44,405 bases of DNA, taken from contig JABIEF010000026.1 of the NCBI GenBank assembly GCA_018651345.1, positions 1-44,405 on the forward strand, in the 5' to 3' direction. A program made the translations under genes and the position numbers. Source of the DNA: Rhodobiaceae bacterium (GTDB lineage Bacteria > Pseudomonadota > Alphaproteobacteria > Rhizobiales > TMED25). Positions 7,971-16,593 of this stretch are shown here, piece by piece (position 1 is the first letter of the stretch; the number at the start of each line of letters is the position of its first letter). The notes under the pieces were generated by a model. The model was not told where the DNA came from and made no database searches. It saw only the letters and a list, made by a program, of their open reading frames with translations.

Positions 7971-9272
7971 GTGATAAAATACATAAAAAAATCAAAATTA
8001 AGTGTTTCTAAATCAGATGACAATGAAGATATAAAAATAACAGTTGAGAGTATAATATCTGATATCAGGCAGAATGGCGATAAAGCTGTTCGTAAAAATT
8101 CAATTAAATTTGATAAATGGGATCCAAAAAATTTTAAACTTACAGATGATGAAATAATTTCCGCTCAATCTTTACTTACAAAATCACAAATTAAAGATAT
8201 AAAATTTGCTCAAAGTCAAATCAAAAATTTTGCAGAACACCAATTAAATACGATAAATGAACTTGAAGTTGAAACACTTCCTGGGGTTTTTCTAGGACAT
8301 AAGAATATCCCTGTCGAAAGCGTTGGGTGTTATGTGCCTGGAGGAAGATATCCAATGGTTGCATCAGCGCATATGAGTATTATTACAGCAAAAGTTGCAG
8401 GTGTAAAAAGAGTTATTGCATGTGCACCCCCATATAATAATGGCCCTCACCCCGCAATTGTAACGGCCATGAAACTTGCGGGCGCTGATGAAATATATGT
8501 GATAGGTGGCGTTCAAGCAATTGCAGCAATGGGTATTGGTACCGAAACTATTAAAGCAACCAATATGATTGTTGGACCAGGTAATGCCTATGTTGCAGAA
8601 GCGAAGAGACAATTATTCGGAGAAATTGGTATAGACTTAATTGCAGGACCTACAGAAACACTAATTATTGCTGATGAGAGCTCTGATGGTGAAATATGTG
8701 CTACAGATTTATTAGGTCAAGCTGAGCATGGGCCAACATCGCCCTCAATATTATTAACAACATCTATAAATGTAGCAGAAGAAACAGAAAAAGAGATAAA
8801 ACGGCTATTAACTATACTACCAACAGCAGATGTTGCCAGTAAGTCTTGGAAAGATTATGGAGAAATAATACTGTGTGATACTGAGGAGGAAATGTTAGAA
8901 GAGGCAAATAGAATCTCCTCAGAACATGTACAAGTAATGACAAAAGACCCAAGCTATTTCCTAAATAACCTATCTAACTTCGGGGCTTTATTCCTTGGGC
9001 ACGAAACTAATGTAGCCTATGGCGATAAAATAATTGGAACCAATCATACACTTCCAACTAAAAATGCAAGCAGATATACCGGCGGCTTATGGGTAGGAAA
9101 GTTTATTAAAACATGCACCTACCAAAGAATAGAAAATAAAAAAACATCAGCTGAAATAGGTGAAATTTGTTCCAGACTATCAATGTTAGAAGGGTTCGCA
9201 GGACATTCAGAGCAAGCAAATATAAGAGTTAGACGTTTTTCAGGAAAAAATGTGCCTTATCCAAAAAAATAA
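7971..9272 (+). CDS. Histidinol dehydrogenase homologue, HpsN-like subfamily
   Basis: This is a 433-residue HisD-fold NAD enzyme with a GTG start preceded by AGGGTG. The zinc ligands of HisD are conserved as Q250, H253 (GQAEHG), D352 (YGDK) and H412 (GFAGH), and the general base pair is E318-H319. GCYVPGGRYPM and SRYTGGLWVGKFIKT resemble the paralogue group that includes HpsN, a 2,3-dihydroxypropane-1-sulfonate dehydrogenase, more than biosynthetic HisD. No other his gene adjoins it; instead it ends an operon with an SDR and two hydrolases. I infer a four-electron alcohol-to-acid oxidation of a small catabolite. DHPS is a plausible but unproven substrate. Confidence 0.87.
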   Translation: MIKYIKKSKLSVSKSDDNEDIKITVESIISDIRQNGDKAVRKNSIKFDKWDPKNFKLTDDEIISAQSLLTKSQIKDIKFAQSQIKNFAEHQLNTINELEVETLPGVFLGHKNIPVESVGCYVPGGRYPMVASAHMSIITAKVAGVKRVIACAPPYNNGPHPAIVTAMKLAGADEIYVIGGVQAIAAMGIGTETIKATNMIVGPGNAYVAEAKRQLFGEIGIDLIAGPTETLIIADESSDGEICATDLLGQAEHGPTSPSILLTTSINVAEETEKEIKRLLTILPTADVASKSWKDYGEIILCDTEEEMLEEANRISSEHVQVMTKDPSYFLNNLSNFGALFLGHETNVAYGDKIIGTNHTLPTKNASRYTGGLWVGKFIKTCTYQRIENKKTSAEIGEICSRLSMLEGFAGHSEQANIRVRRFSGKNVPYPKK

Positions 9273-10049
9273 TTATTTTAATTTTTTATATGGTGCAGAA
9301 AGCCCTTCAAGAACCTTTGGCATAGTTTTTGGTATGTCTAAAATAGGCAAACCGTGTGATGGAGCTATTGATTTAATATTATATTTTAATATTAAAGATC
9401 TTAACTTTTCAGCATAAATATCCATATCAACAAAATTGGTCCAGAAAAGAGCTAACTCTGCAAATACCGCAGAAACATCAAATAGATCAAGTGTTTTAGC
9501 TTCTTCTGCCAACATCCCACAATGCCCGTCTTCATGATAATGACTATAAGCAAACCCGTCCCCAGGAAATAATAGATTCATGGGTTTTACGTATCCCCAT
9601 AATGATGTCCTGAGATCACGCACAACAGGTTCTACTGCTACAAACTCTATACCACCTAAATCAATGCTATCTCCAACTTCCATAGGAATAAAACTTTTTT
9701 CATAATCAGGAAAAGCCATATGATAATCACTAATATCACCGTGCACAGTTAATTCAGGATATAGATTTAAAAATCTTCCAACACCTCCAGCATGCGGCGT
9801 CTCTTGATGTGTGATAAAAATATATTTAAGGGGAATATTTTTTCTATCAAGAATAGATCTTATTTGTTCGTCTAATTTTTTGAAATCTTTTGGATGGCCA
9901 GTTTCTATTAATATTGCCGCTTTATTTCCAATAATTAAATATGCTGAATTGTATGAATGATATATCTTTCCTTTAGACCTCTGCTCAAGACAATCGCCTA
10001 ACCAAAAAACATTACTAATAATTTCGCGAGGTAAGTTTGCATTACTCAT
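9273..10049 (-). CDS. MBL-fold metallohydrolase with intact metal site (flavodiiron-domain-like)
   Basis: The 258-residue protein has a metallo-beta-lactamase fold. The metal site reads THQETPHAGG, an HxExxH arrangement like that of flavodiiron proteins rather than the usual HxHxDH. A downstream aspartate (FPGDGFAYSH) and histidine (APSHG) complete the set. There is no flavodoxin domain, so it is not a full flavodiiron oxidoreductase. It ends right against the HpsN-like gene, the two stop codons being adjacent, and lies two bases after a degenerate MBL homologue with which it must be co-transcribed. The role is unknown; hydrolase or redox activity are both possible. Confidence 0.8.
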   Translation of the reverse strand: MSNANLPREIISNVFWLGDCLEQRSKGKIYHSYNSAYLIIGNKAAILIETGHPKDFKKLDEQIRSILDRKNIPLKYIFITHQETPHAGGVGRFLNLYPELTVHGDISDYHMAFPDYEKSFIPMEVGDSIDLGGIEFVAVEPVVRDLRTSLWGYVKPMNLLFPGDGFAYSHYHEDGHCGMLAEEAKTLDLFDVSAVFAELALFWTNFVDMDIYAEKLRSLILKYNIKSIAPSHGLPILDIPKTMPKVLEGLSAPYKKLK

Positions 10050-10051
10050 TT

Positions 10052-10915
10052 TTATCTTTCCAATCCTCTTGGGACATAAGCTGGTTTAACTTTTGAATTA
10101 TCTAGATCCCGTAAAACATTATCCAAAACTTGAAATTGATTTTTTACCATATCATAACCATGATATATAATTCCATAACCGGGTGCGATTGTTTCAATAT
10201 CAAAGGTTTCAAAAACTTCTTTTACACCATCTCTCAATCTTGAGGTCTTAGCACCCTCTAACCACCAGTACCTTGTATTTAATAAATAAGACCTAACAAA
10301 AGAATCGTTTGTGTCTTCGTGCCGGTCTGACAGAATCCAAGGCCCTACATTGTTATTCCAGATACCGTGACTGAACATATCTGATGAAAATAAAATCTTA
10401 GAGCATGGATCATAAATCCAAGCTGTATTGATCAATCTTATAGGCGCATTCATTGTATGGATATATCTATTATTAGAAGCACCGACTTCATACTTATTAT
10501 CACCACGAAGGATGATCGTTGGAATATCTTTAAGTGATAAATCTTGCTCTTTACCTGTAAGATCAAACCAATCAGCTGCTAAAGGATGAGGTGAATAGTA
10601 ATTTACAACGTTAAATTTTTGTGAAATTGCTTTCGCATTACCAACTGACATAAATTCATTAATCCTTAGAGGAATAATATGAAGGGGTAATTCAGTTGAG
10701 ATTAAACTTGATAATTGGTCTAAAATAGATTCTTGATGATACACAAATCCTGTATCAAACAGAAAGGCGCTGTCATCTTCTTTTAATAAATAGCAATTGC
10801 TTGAAAAATAGCCTTTAAATGAATTTGGATAAGCACTCAATCTGCCATCTAATTTAATTAGATTTTGGAGGGCGTAAACTTTATCATCAAATAAATTAAT
10901 TATATTGTTAGACAA
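10052..10915 (-). CDS. MBL-fold protein with degenerate metal site
   Basis: The 287-residue product starts at a TTG with GGAG nine bases upstream; no ATG exists near the expected N-terminus. The fold is recognisable from LFDTGFVYHQESI, FSSDMFSHGIW and APGYGIIYHG, which align with the metal-binding strands of its neighbour. The histidines are lost: THxExxH has become LRINEFMSVGN and APSHG has become APGYG. It probably binds at most one metal, or none. It is first in a two-gene operon with the intact MBL protein, which suggests a heteromeric or regulatory partner. This is inference. Confidence 0.75.
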   Translation of the reverse strand: MSNNIINLFDDKVYALQNLIKLDGRLSAYPNSFKGYFSSNCYLLKEDDSAFLFDTGFVYHQESILDQLSSLISTELPLHIIPLRINEFMSVGNAKAISQKFNVVNYYSPHPLAADWFDLTGKEQDLSLKDIPTIILRGDNKYEVGASNNRYIHTMNAPIRLINTAWIYDPCSKILFSSDMFSHGIWNNNVGPWILSDRHEDTNDSFVRSYLLNTRYWWLEGAKTSRLRDGVKEVFETFDIETIAPGYGIIYHGYDMVKNQFQVLDNVLRDLDNSKVKPAYVPRGLER

Positions 10916-11035
10916 AAAAAATACTCCAAGGAAATAATTATTATAATTATAATTTATATACTATATATATAATATAATAATTAAATAATTAAATTACTAC
11001 CATTATAAACATACACAAGTAATTGAACTGAAATA

Positions 11036-11923
11036 ATGATTCCCAAAAAACAGAATATTGAAACTAATGATAAAAAAGGGGCTTTTTTTGCACTGTGTTC
11101 TTCTATGGGATACGGTCTTAACAATCCATTAGCTGCTCTTGGTGCGAATAATGGCGTGCCATCAATCTATTCTGCAGCATTTAGAGCAATGGTAATGTTA
11201 ATAGTCTCTGCTATATTATTAAAATCAACAAATAGAGGTTTCTATTTGGCTAAAAATGTAAGAAAAAGCGTTGCTACAATGGCAATCACTACAACTATAA
11301 TAAGTTTATGTTATGTTGGCTCAATTAATTTTATCTCTGTATCTCTAGCAGCAATTATTTTTTTTACATTCCCTATACAGATACTATTATACAGCATAAT
11401 ATTTAAAAAAAAGAGAATTTACTTTATTGAGATATTTGTATTTATTTTTATATTTATTGGCCTAATTTTAGTAATAGCACCTAACTTAAGCAATATAAAT
11501 TTAATGGGGATATTTCTAGCATTTATTTCTAGCATATCAGCCACATTCTTATATTTAGTAGGATCTTTTGCGGCGAAAAATAGCGAACCAATTCTAATTG
11601 GTTTTTGGATACACATTCTTGCATTTCCAATAATCGCATTAGTGTCATATATAATTTATAATTTTATAGAAATAAATACTCTTCAGATGCTATATCCGAT
11701 GATAATAATGGCGTGTTGCTATGTCATGGCGTATTATTTTCAAATTCTATCCCTAAAATATACATCGCCGATTATATCAAGTTTATTTTTTAATGCAGAG
11801 CCAATTATGACAGGATTAGCTGCGGCAATCATTTTAGAAGAAAAATTAATGCCATTACAATACTTAGGAGTATGTTTCGTATTTAGCGCATTGATGCTTA
11901 ATAGTATGAGAAAAAATATATGA
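11036..11923 (+). CDS. EamA/DMT-family transporter
   Basis: The 295-residue product has about ten hydrophobic helices arranged as two EamA repeats, the first near GAFFALCSSMGYGLNNPLAA and the second near MGIFLAFISSISATFLYLVG, with the usual terminal segment around AEPIMTGLAAAIILEEKL. Such inner-membrane carriers export or import amino acids and other small metabolites. It is a single gene, divergent from the MBL pair across an AT-rich 120-base gap, and its stop almost touches that of convergent tusA. Nothing in the sequence identifies the substrate. Confidence 0.88.
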   Translation: MIPKKQNIETNDKKGAFFALCSSMGYGLNNPLAALGANNGVPSIYSAAFRAMVMLIVSAILLKSTNRGFYLAKNVRKSVATMAITTTIISLCYVGSINFISVSLAAIIFFTFPIQILLYSIIFKKKRIYFIEIFVFIFIFIGLILVIAPNLSNINLMGIFLAFISSISATFLYLVGSFAAKNSEPILIGFWIHILAFPIIALVSYIIYNFIEINTLQMLYPMIIMACCYVMAYYFQILSLKYTSPIISSLFFNAEPIMTGLAAAIILEEKLMPLQYLGVCFVFSALMLNSMRKNI

Positions 11924-11925
11924 TT

Positions 11926-12153
11926 TCATTTAATCTGTATTTTACAATAAATAAGATCATCTTTTTCATAAATCTCTAGTAATTTATTATTTGTCTCATT
12001 ACAGAAATGAGGTATATCTATCTTAGCAGCTTTATCTGAAGCAACTATATCTAAGATATCACCTGTCTTCATACCTCTTATTGATTTTCTAATTTTTAGA
12101 ACTGGAATTGGACATTGTAGTCCAATTAGATCTAAGTATTCTAATTCACTCAA
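11926..12153 (-). CDS. tusA: TusA-family sulfurtransferase
   Basis: A 75-residue single-domain protein with the TusA signature LDLIGLQCPIPVLKIRK, including the active cysteine of CPxP at about residue 14. The start is TTG, placed six bases after an excellent ribosome site (GAGGAGG). TusA proteins carry persulfide sulfur from a cysteine desulfurase to tRNA thiolation or molybdenum-cofactor steps. It diverges from fdhD across 143 bases, which matches a persulfide relay feeding FdhD and the molybdenum-cofactor genes. The partnership is inferred from position. Confidence 0.88.
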   Translation of the reverse strand: MSELEYLDLIGLQCPIPVLKIRKSIRGMKTGDILDIVASDKAAKIDIPHFCNETNNKLLEIYEKDDLIYCKIQIK

Positions 12154-12296
12154 GGCAATCCTCCTCTTTTGATTATAACTTTAAAATATAAACAAAACGT
12201 TCGTTCTGTTAATTAAATATATACAAAAAAATATCTAATGGTATTATAAATATTCTAGATAGCATAAAACCAGTTAAATTAATAGTTATTAGAAAA

Positions 12297-13109
12297 ATGG
12301 AAAAATTTACAGTTAAACCAGATCCAGACAACAAATCTTTGTTCGAAACAATATCTGCAATAGATCAATCTGGTGATGAGATAATAACTCATATTATTCA
12401 AGAAAAACCAATTTCTTTATATTTAAACAACCAAGAAATTGTTACACTTATGACAATTGGAGACTATCTAGAAGAGTTAAGCATTGGTTATCTTACTAAC
12501 CAAGGGATGCTTAGTATAAAAGATTCAATAATAAGCATAGATTATGATGAAGATATAAATACCATAGTCGTACGGACTGATAAGAAAACAAATTATGAAG
12601 AAAAGTTAAAGAAAAAAATTCAAACCTCTGGATGTGCTCAAGGAACAACATTTGGTGATATTATGGATAACTTTGAAAAGATTAATTTAAGAAAAGATAT
12701 CTTTATTAAAATAAGCTGGATATTCTCGCTATTAAAATCAATAAATACATGCCCCTCATTATATCTTAAAACTGGTGCTATTCATGGGTGCGCCCTATGC
12801 GATCAAGATAAGCCAATTATTTATATGGAGGATGTAGGAAGGCATAATGCAATAGACAAAATTACTGGATACTGCCGTATAAACAATATATCTACAAATG
12901 ATAAAATATTTTATACTACAGGAAGACTGACATCAGAAATGATAATTAAATGTGTTAAAATGAACATACCTATTTTAATATCTCGCTCTGGATTTACTGC
13001 TTGGGGAGTTAACCTTGCCAGAGAGGCTGGATTGACTCTAATAGGAAGAGCAAGAGGAAACAGATATCTGATATTATCAGGATCTGAGAGGCTTAAAAAT
13101 GATCGATAA
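12297..13109 (+). CDS. fdhD: FdhD formate dehydrogenase accessory sulfurtransferase
   Basis: This 270-residue protein has the FdhD hallmarks: the loop cysteine in SGCAQGT near residue 112, the TGAIHGCALCD segment, and the strongly conserved EDVGRHNAIDKI around residue 180. FdhD passes sulfur from the cysteine desulfurase to the molybdenum cofactor and is needed for active formate dehydrogenase. Its 3' end overlaps mobA by 11 bases and it begins the fdhD-mobA-mobB-moeA operon. No formate dehydrogenase gene lies in the window. Upstream amidase/formamidase activity could supply formate, but this is speculative. Confidence 0.93.
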   Translation: MEKFTVKPDPDNKSLFETISAIDQSGDEIITHIIQEKPISLYLNNQEIVTLMTIGDYLEELSIGYLTNQGMLSIKDSIISIDYDEDINTIVVRTDKKTNYEEKLKKKIQTSGCAQGTTFGDIMDNFEKINLRKDIFIKISWIFSLLKSINTCPSLYLKTGAIHGCALCDQDKPIIYMEDVGRHNAIDKITGYCRINNISTNDKIFYTTGRLTSEMIIKCVKMNIPILISRSGFTAWGVNLAREAGLTLIGRARGNRYLILSGSERLKNDR

Positions 13110-13713
13110 AGAGGTAACTATTCTTCTATTGGCGGGAGGTCAGTCACGTCGACTAGGAGGTGGAGACAAATGCTTAAAAATCTTAGAAAAAGAAGTTATT
13201 TTAGATAAAATTTTGAAAAAAATATTACCTCAAAATGAATCTATAATTCTAAATGCAAACGGAGACCCAAATAGATTTTCAAAATATTCTTTTCCAGTAG
13301 TTAAGGATACGATAGAAGGTCATCTAGGGCCGTTAGTTGGGGTATTAAGTGGGATGGAATGGGTAAAAGAAAACCAAAAAAATAAGAAATATATTGTTAG
13401 CATTGCAACAGATACTCCCTTTTTCCCCAATAATATTATAAACAAACTATATAACACAATCAAAAACAGACCTGAAAAAATTATATGTGCTAGTTGGAAA
13501 GGAAGAGCTAATCCAGTTTTTGCTATTTGGCCAATTTCACTTAGCCATAATTTAAGAGCGGATATATTATCTGGAGCTAGAAAGATAGATAGTTGGACTG
13601 CCAAATATGGTATTTATGCTGTAAATTTTATTTCACCTAATGATCCATTCTTTAATATAAATACACCAGAAGACCTAGAGTTAGCCAACCAAATTATGAG
13701 AGCTAAAAAATGA
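13099..13713 (+). CDS. mobA: Molybdenum cofactor guanylyltransferase
   Basis: The 204-residue protein has the GTP-binding LLAGGQSRRLGGGDKCL at residues 10-26, EGHLGPLVGVLSGME, the metal-binding TDTPFF near residue 95, and a terminal FNINTPEDL, as in MobA. It attaches GMP to molybdopterin to make the bis-MGD cofactor of enzymes such as formate dehydrogenase. The start overlaps the fdhD end by 11 bases and the end overlaps mobB in an ATGA, indicating translational coupling. It acts in the cytoplasm. The assignment is firm. Confidence 0.93.
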   Translation: MIDKEVTILLLAGGQSRRLGGGDKCLKILEKEVILDKILKKILPQNESIILNANGDPNRFSKYSFPVVKDTIEGHLGPLVGVLSGMEWVKENQKNKKYIVSIATDTPFFPNNIINKLYNTIKNRPEKIICASWKGRANPVFAIWPISLSHNLRADILSGARKIDSWTAKYGIYAVNFISPNDPFFNINTPEDLELANQIMRAKK

Positions 13714-14219
13714 AAAAAAAACCATTCTCTATAGGAATTGTAGGGCTAAAAAATACAGGGAAAACAACTTTAATTACAAATATAATTAAAATTTTAGTTA
13801 AAAAAAAATATAATATATCAACTATTAAACATGCCCACCATGAAGTTCAGATAGACGAACCAGGAAGAGATAGCCATCAACATAGAATAGCTGGCGCCCA
13901 CCAAGTAATATTATCAACAAACAATAGATGGGCGCTTATGAATAATTGTGAAGAAACTCCAAATTTAGAATATTTAATAAATAAATTTGAGAAAACTGAC
14001 ATAGTTTTAGTTGAGGGCTATAAAAATAGTAAAATACCTAAAATAGAAGTCAGAAGATACGAAAAATATGATTATGAAAACGAAGATAAAATAAAAAATA
14101 TTATAGCTATAACAAGCGATATAGAAATTAATGAAAAAAGTACAATCTTTAGTTCCAATGATTACGATAGAATATCAGATTTTATAATCAAAAAATTTAA
14201 TGAGCCTGATAATGAATAA
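13710..14219 (+). CDS. mobB: Molybdopterin-guanine dinucleotide biosynthesis protein B
   Basis: The 169-residue P-loop GTPase has the Walker A motif GLKNTGKTTLI near residue 12 and the MobB-specific IKHAHHEVQIDEPGRDS followed by HRIAGAHQVILS. The ALVEGYK-like Walker B region appears as DIVLVEGYK. MobB assists MobA by supplying or positioning nucleotide; it is not essential in enteric bacteria. The ATGA overlap with mobA and 20-base overlap with moeA place it firmly in the operon. The C-terminus is short and lysine-rich, as in many AT-rich genomes. Confidence 0.92.
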   Translation: MKKKPFSIGIVGLKNTGKTTLITNIIKILVKKKYNISTIKHAHHEVQIDEPGRDSHQHRIAGAHQVILSTNNRWALMNNCEETPNLEYLINKFEKTDIVLVEGYKNSKIPKIEVRRYEKYDYENEDKIKNIIAITSDIEINEKSTIFSSNDYDRISDFIIKKFNEPDNE

Positions 14220-15480
14220 AGAAATCGCAAACATTTCTAGTAATTGTAACACCCACAATAAAAAAATTAATAAACACGAGGAGTTGTTAGCTTTTATAGA
14301 ACAAAAGAAACCTTATAAAATTGGATCAAAAAATGTTGAAATCAATAAATCTCTTAGTTTTTTTACTTCTACAGAACTAACTTCAATTTCCAATATACCT
14401 GCTAACAATAACTCTGCTGTTGATGGCTATGCTATTAAATATTCTGATTTAAAAGAAAATAAAAAAAATATACTTAATACATACAGAATAATTACAGCAG
14501 GCGATAATAAAGCTTATCTTCTAGATGAAATGGAGGCGATTGAAATTTTTACCGGATCAATCATACCAAAAAATGCTGATACGATAGTTATGAAAGAAGA
14601 TGCTACTATTCTAAATAATAATCAAATAAAGCTTGATAAACCAATAAATATGAAACAAAACATACGAAAAGCTGGTGAGGATATAAAAAAAAATCAATTA
14701 GTTTTTAATAAAAACCATCAATTAAATGAAATTGATATCGGTACTCTAGCTTCTTTAGGCTTCCAAAATATTAATGTATTTAATCAATTAAAAATTGGTA
14801 TTATATCAACAGGTAATGAAATAAAACGTCCGGGAGAAATGCTTAAACTATCCGAATCATATGACAGTAATTTTTATACTATTAATAATGCCCTTAAAAA
14901 ACTACCAGTCATAATTAGCGATTACGGTGTAGTTAAAGATAATCCCCATTATTTACTAGATATTTTAAAAAAATCTAGCCAAGAATGTGACTTAATAATA
15001 ACCACAGGTGGAGCAAGTCAAGGTGGAGAAGACCACATAATAAAAACTATCAACGAGTATGGAAATCTTGATATATGGCAATTAGCGATTAAGCCTGGAA
15101 GACCTATGGGCCTTGGTACGTTTAATAAAAAAAATATATTAATGTTACCTGGAAATCCTGTAGCCGCTATTATTTGCCTTTATTTATACGGATTCCCTTT
15201 AATAAGGAGGCTTGGCAATGGATTGATTAGAGTACCACAAAGGTATTTATTACCAGCTGGATTTAATCTTGAAAACAAGAAACTTGGTAGAAGAGAATTT
15301 TTAAGAGGAAAGATAAGCTATAAAGATAATTCTATTAATATAGAGAAGTATGAAAATTCTGGTTCAGCAATATTATCATCTCTAAGGCTTACAGACGGGT
15401 TAATTGAAATTAACGAAGAAACAAAAAATATTTATAAGGGAGATTTAGTTAAATTCATTCCTTTTAATGAATTCTATTAA
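14200..15480 (+). CDS. moeA: Molybdopterin molybdenumtransferase
   Basis: This 426-residue MoeA-fold protein contains NNSAVDGYAIKYSDL near residue 67, IFTGSIIPKNADTIVMKED, the GIISTGNE strand, the molybdate-insertion loop TTGGASQGGEDHI, and KPGRPMGLG with LPGNPVAAIICLY. MoeA inserts molybdate into adenylylated molybdopterin. The start is the ATG at 14200 inside mobB; a second in-frame ATG at 14212 is possible. The last four bases overlap the stop of the convergent lipoprotein gene. moaA-E and mogA are not in the window and must be elsewhere. Confidence 0.93.
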   Translation: MSLIMNKEIANISSNCNTHNKKINKHEELLAFIEQKKPYKIGSKNVEINKSLSFFTSTELTSISNIPANNNSAVDGYAIKYSDLKENKKNILNTYRIITAGDNKAYLLDEMEAIEIFTGSIIPKNADTIVMKEDATILNNNQIKLDKPINMKQNIRKAGEDIKKNQLVFNKNHQLNEIDIGTLASLGFQNINVFNQLKIGIISTGNEIKRPGEMLKLSESYDSNFYTINNALKKLPVIISDYGVVKDNPHYLLDILKKSSQECDLIITTGGASQGGEDHIIKTINEYGNLDIWQLAIKPGRPMGLGTFNKKNILMLPGNPVAAIICLYLYGFPLIRRLGNGLIRVPQRYLLPAGFNLENKKLGRREFLRGKISYKDNSINIEKYENSGSAILSSLRLTDGLIEINEETKNIYKGDLVKFIPFNEFY

Positions 15481-15956
15481 TTTGACCTAGCGATAATCAA
15501 TACCCAATAATGTTTAGCTTGACTGTCTTCAGAAAATATATGAGCAATACCAAAATATTTAGCAGGCTCTGTTAATAACCTTTTATTTTCAAATTCATTC
15601 TCTTGCCATAATTCCATTACCTCAAAAAGACTTGCCTTTCCTTGGTGTGAAATTTTAACAATATTTAGATATTTTTTATCTATGTAATCTAATTTTTTTT
15701 TTAGATTTACCCTATCTTTGGTCAAGCCGTCGAACAACAAAGCTTGCGATGAATATATTGCATGTATCTCTGCAAGATATGATAAATCAGGATCCTCAAG
15801 CAGCACGGTTACGTTATTTAAGCTTCTGTAAGAATTCAAGGCTATAGAATTACTATTCATAGTTTTTTTTAAGAGATTTATATCTTGACTAAGATAATCC
15901 TGCGAAAGAGAACAGGATGTAACTAAAGTTAAAAATAATAACAGCAAAAGCTTCAT
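15477..15956 (-). CDS. Small predicted lipoprotein of unknown function
   Basis: The 159-residue product begins with a short lipoprotein signal (MKLLLLLFLTLVTSCS) whose lipobox VTSC puts the lipidated cysteine at about residue 15. The mature part is mainly helical and charged (for example KKTMNSNSIALNSY and DRVNLKKKLDYIDKKY), ending in AKHYWVLIIARSN. I do not recognise a family. It is probably anchored to a membrane facing the periplasm. It stands alone, converging on moeA with a four-base overlap and divergent from the DoxX-like gene. Confidence 0.72.
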   Translation of the reverse strand: MKLLLLLFLTLVTSCSLSQDYLSQDINLLKKTMNSNSIALNSYRSLNNVTVLLEDPDLSYLAEIHAIYSSQALLFDGLTKDRVNLKKKLDYIDKKYLNIVKISHQGKASLFEVMELWQENEFENKRLLTEPAKYFGIAHIFSEDSQAKHYWVLIIARSN

Positions 15957-16065
15957 AACAATATTCTTTATTAATTTTAATTAACATAAATTATATCAGC
16001 TATACTATGTTATATATATTATTAAAGCATATAAGACATATAAACTAACAGGTTTAAATATTGTA

Positions 16066-16593
16066 ATGGAAAACATAACTTATAATGATCTTGGCTTGTT
16101 CATAATCAGATGTGGTATCAGCTACATCTACCTCCACGGTTCATATATGACCGGATCTTCAGTATTAAGAAGGAAAATTAGCGTAAAAAGAACAAGCATC
16201 CTATATAAAAATGTAAAATTTACTAATAACTATATTAACTTGGTTAGTTATATTTCATTTTATATCGGCCTCACATTAATGACTGCAGGAAGTCTATTAA
16301 TCTTAAGTGGCTTTCATGTAAAAATAGGCGCCACAATGCTTATTTTATTTACTATCCCTGCAATCATTATCCATCGGAAAGAAGCTAATGAGTCATTATT
16401 ACTCAAAAATAAAATATTATCTGATGAAAAAATAAAAAAAAATAAAGATATAGAAACCTTAGCTCTTTATAGTCACGTCGGACAAAGATCTTCAGGAAAT
16501 AAGAACTATATGCTATTAGCAGTAAATATAAGTTTACTATTTCTAGAAGATCCTGTAGGCGTCATTTCTTTGTTTAAATTATTTTTTTCTTAA
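16066..16593 (+). CDS. DoxX-like integral membrane protein
   Basis: The 175-residue product has about four hydrophobic helices: LGLFIIRCGISYIYLHG near the N-terminus, YISFYIGLTLMTAGSLLILSG, a third (KIGATMLILFTIPAIII), and a C-terminal one with FLEDPVGVISLFKLFF. The spacing and the polar HRKEANES stretch fit the DoxX group of quinone-linked or stress-related membrane proteins. The 3' end overlaps the convergent NIPSNAP gene by 15 bases. Assignment to DoxX is by general pattern and is moderately sure; the function is unknown. Confidence 0.65.
   Translation: MENITYNDLGLFIIRCGISYIYLHGSYMTGSSVLRRKISVKRTSILYKNVKFTNNYINLVSYISFYIGLTLMTAGSLLILSGFHVKIGATMLILFTIPAIIIHRKEANESLLLKNKILSDEKIKKNKDIETLALYSHVGQRSSGNKNYMLLAVNISLLFLEDPVGVISLFKLFFS

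Noticed and set aside
8364-8612. Minus-strand Cys/Asn-rich frame inside the HpsN-like gene
   Set aside because: Its odd composition reflects the antisense of a conserved enzyme; no ribosome site or homology.
9260-9290. AT palindrome between the convergent HpsN-like and MBL genes as a terminator
   Set aside because: The arms contain only A and T, so a stable terminator hairpin is unlikely.
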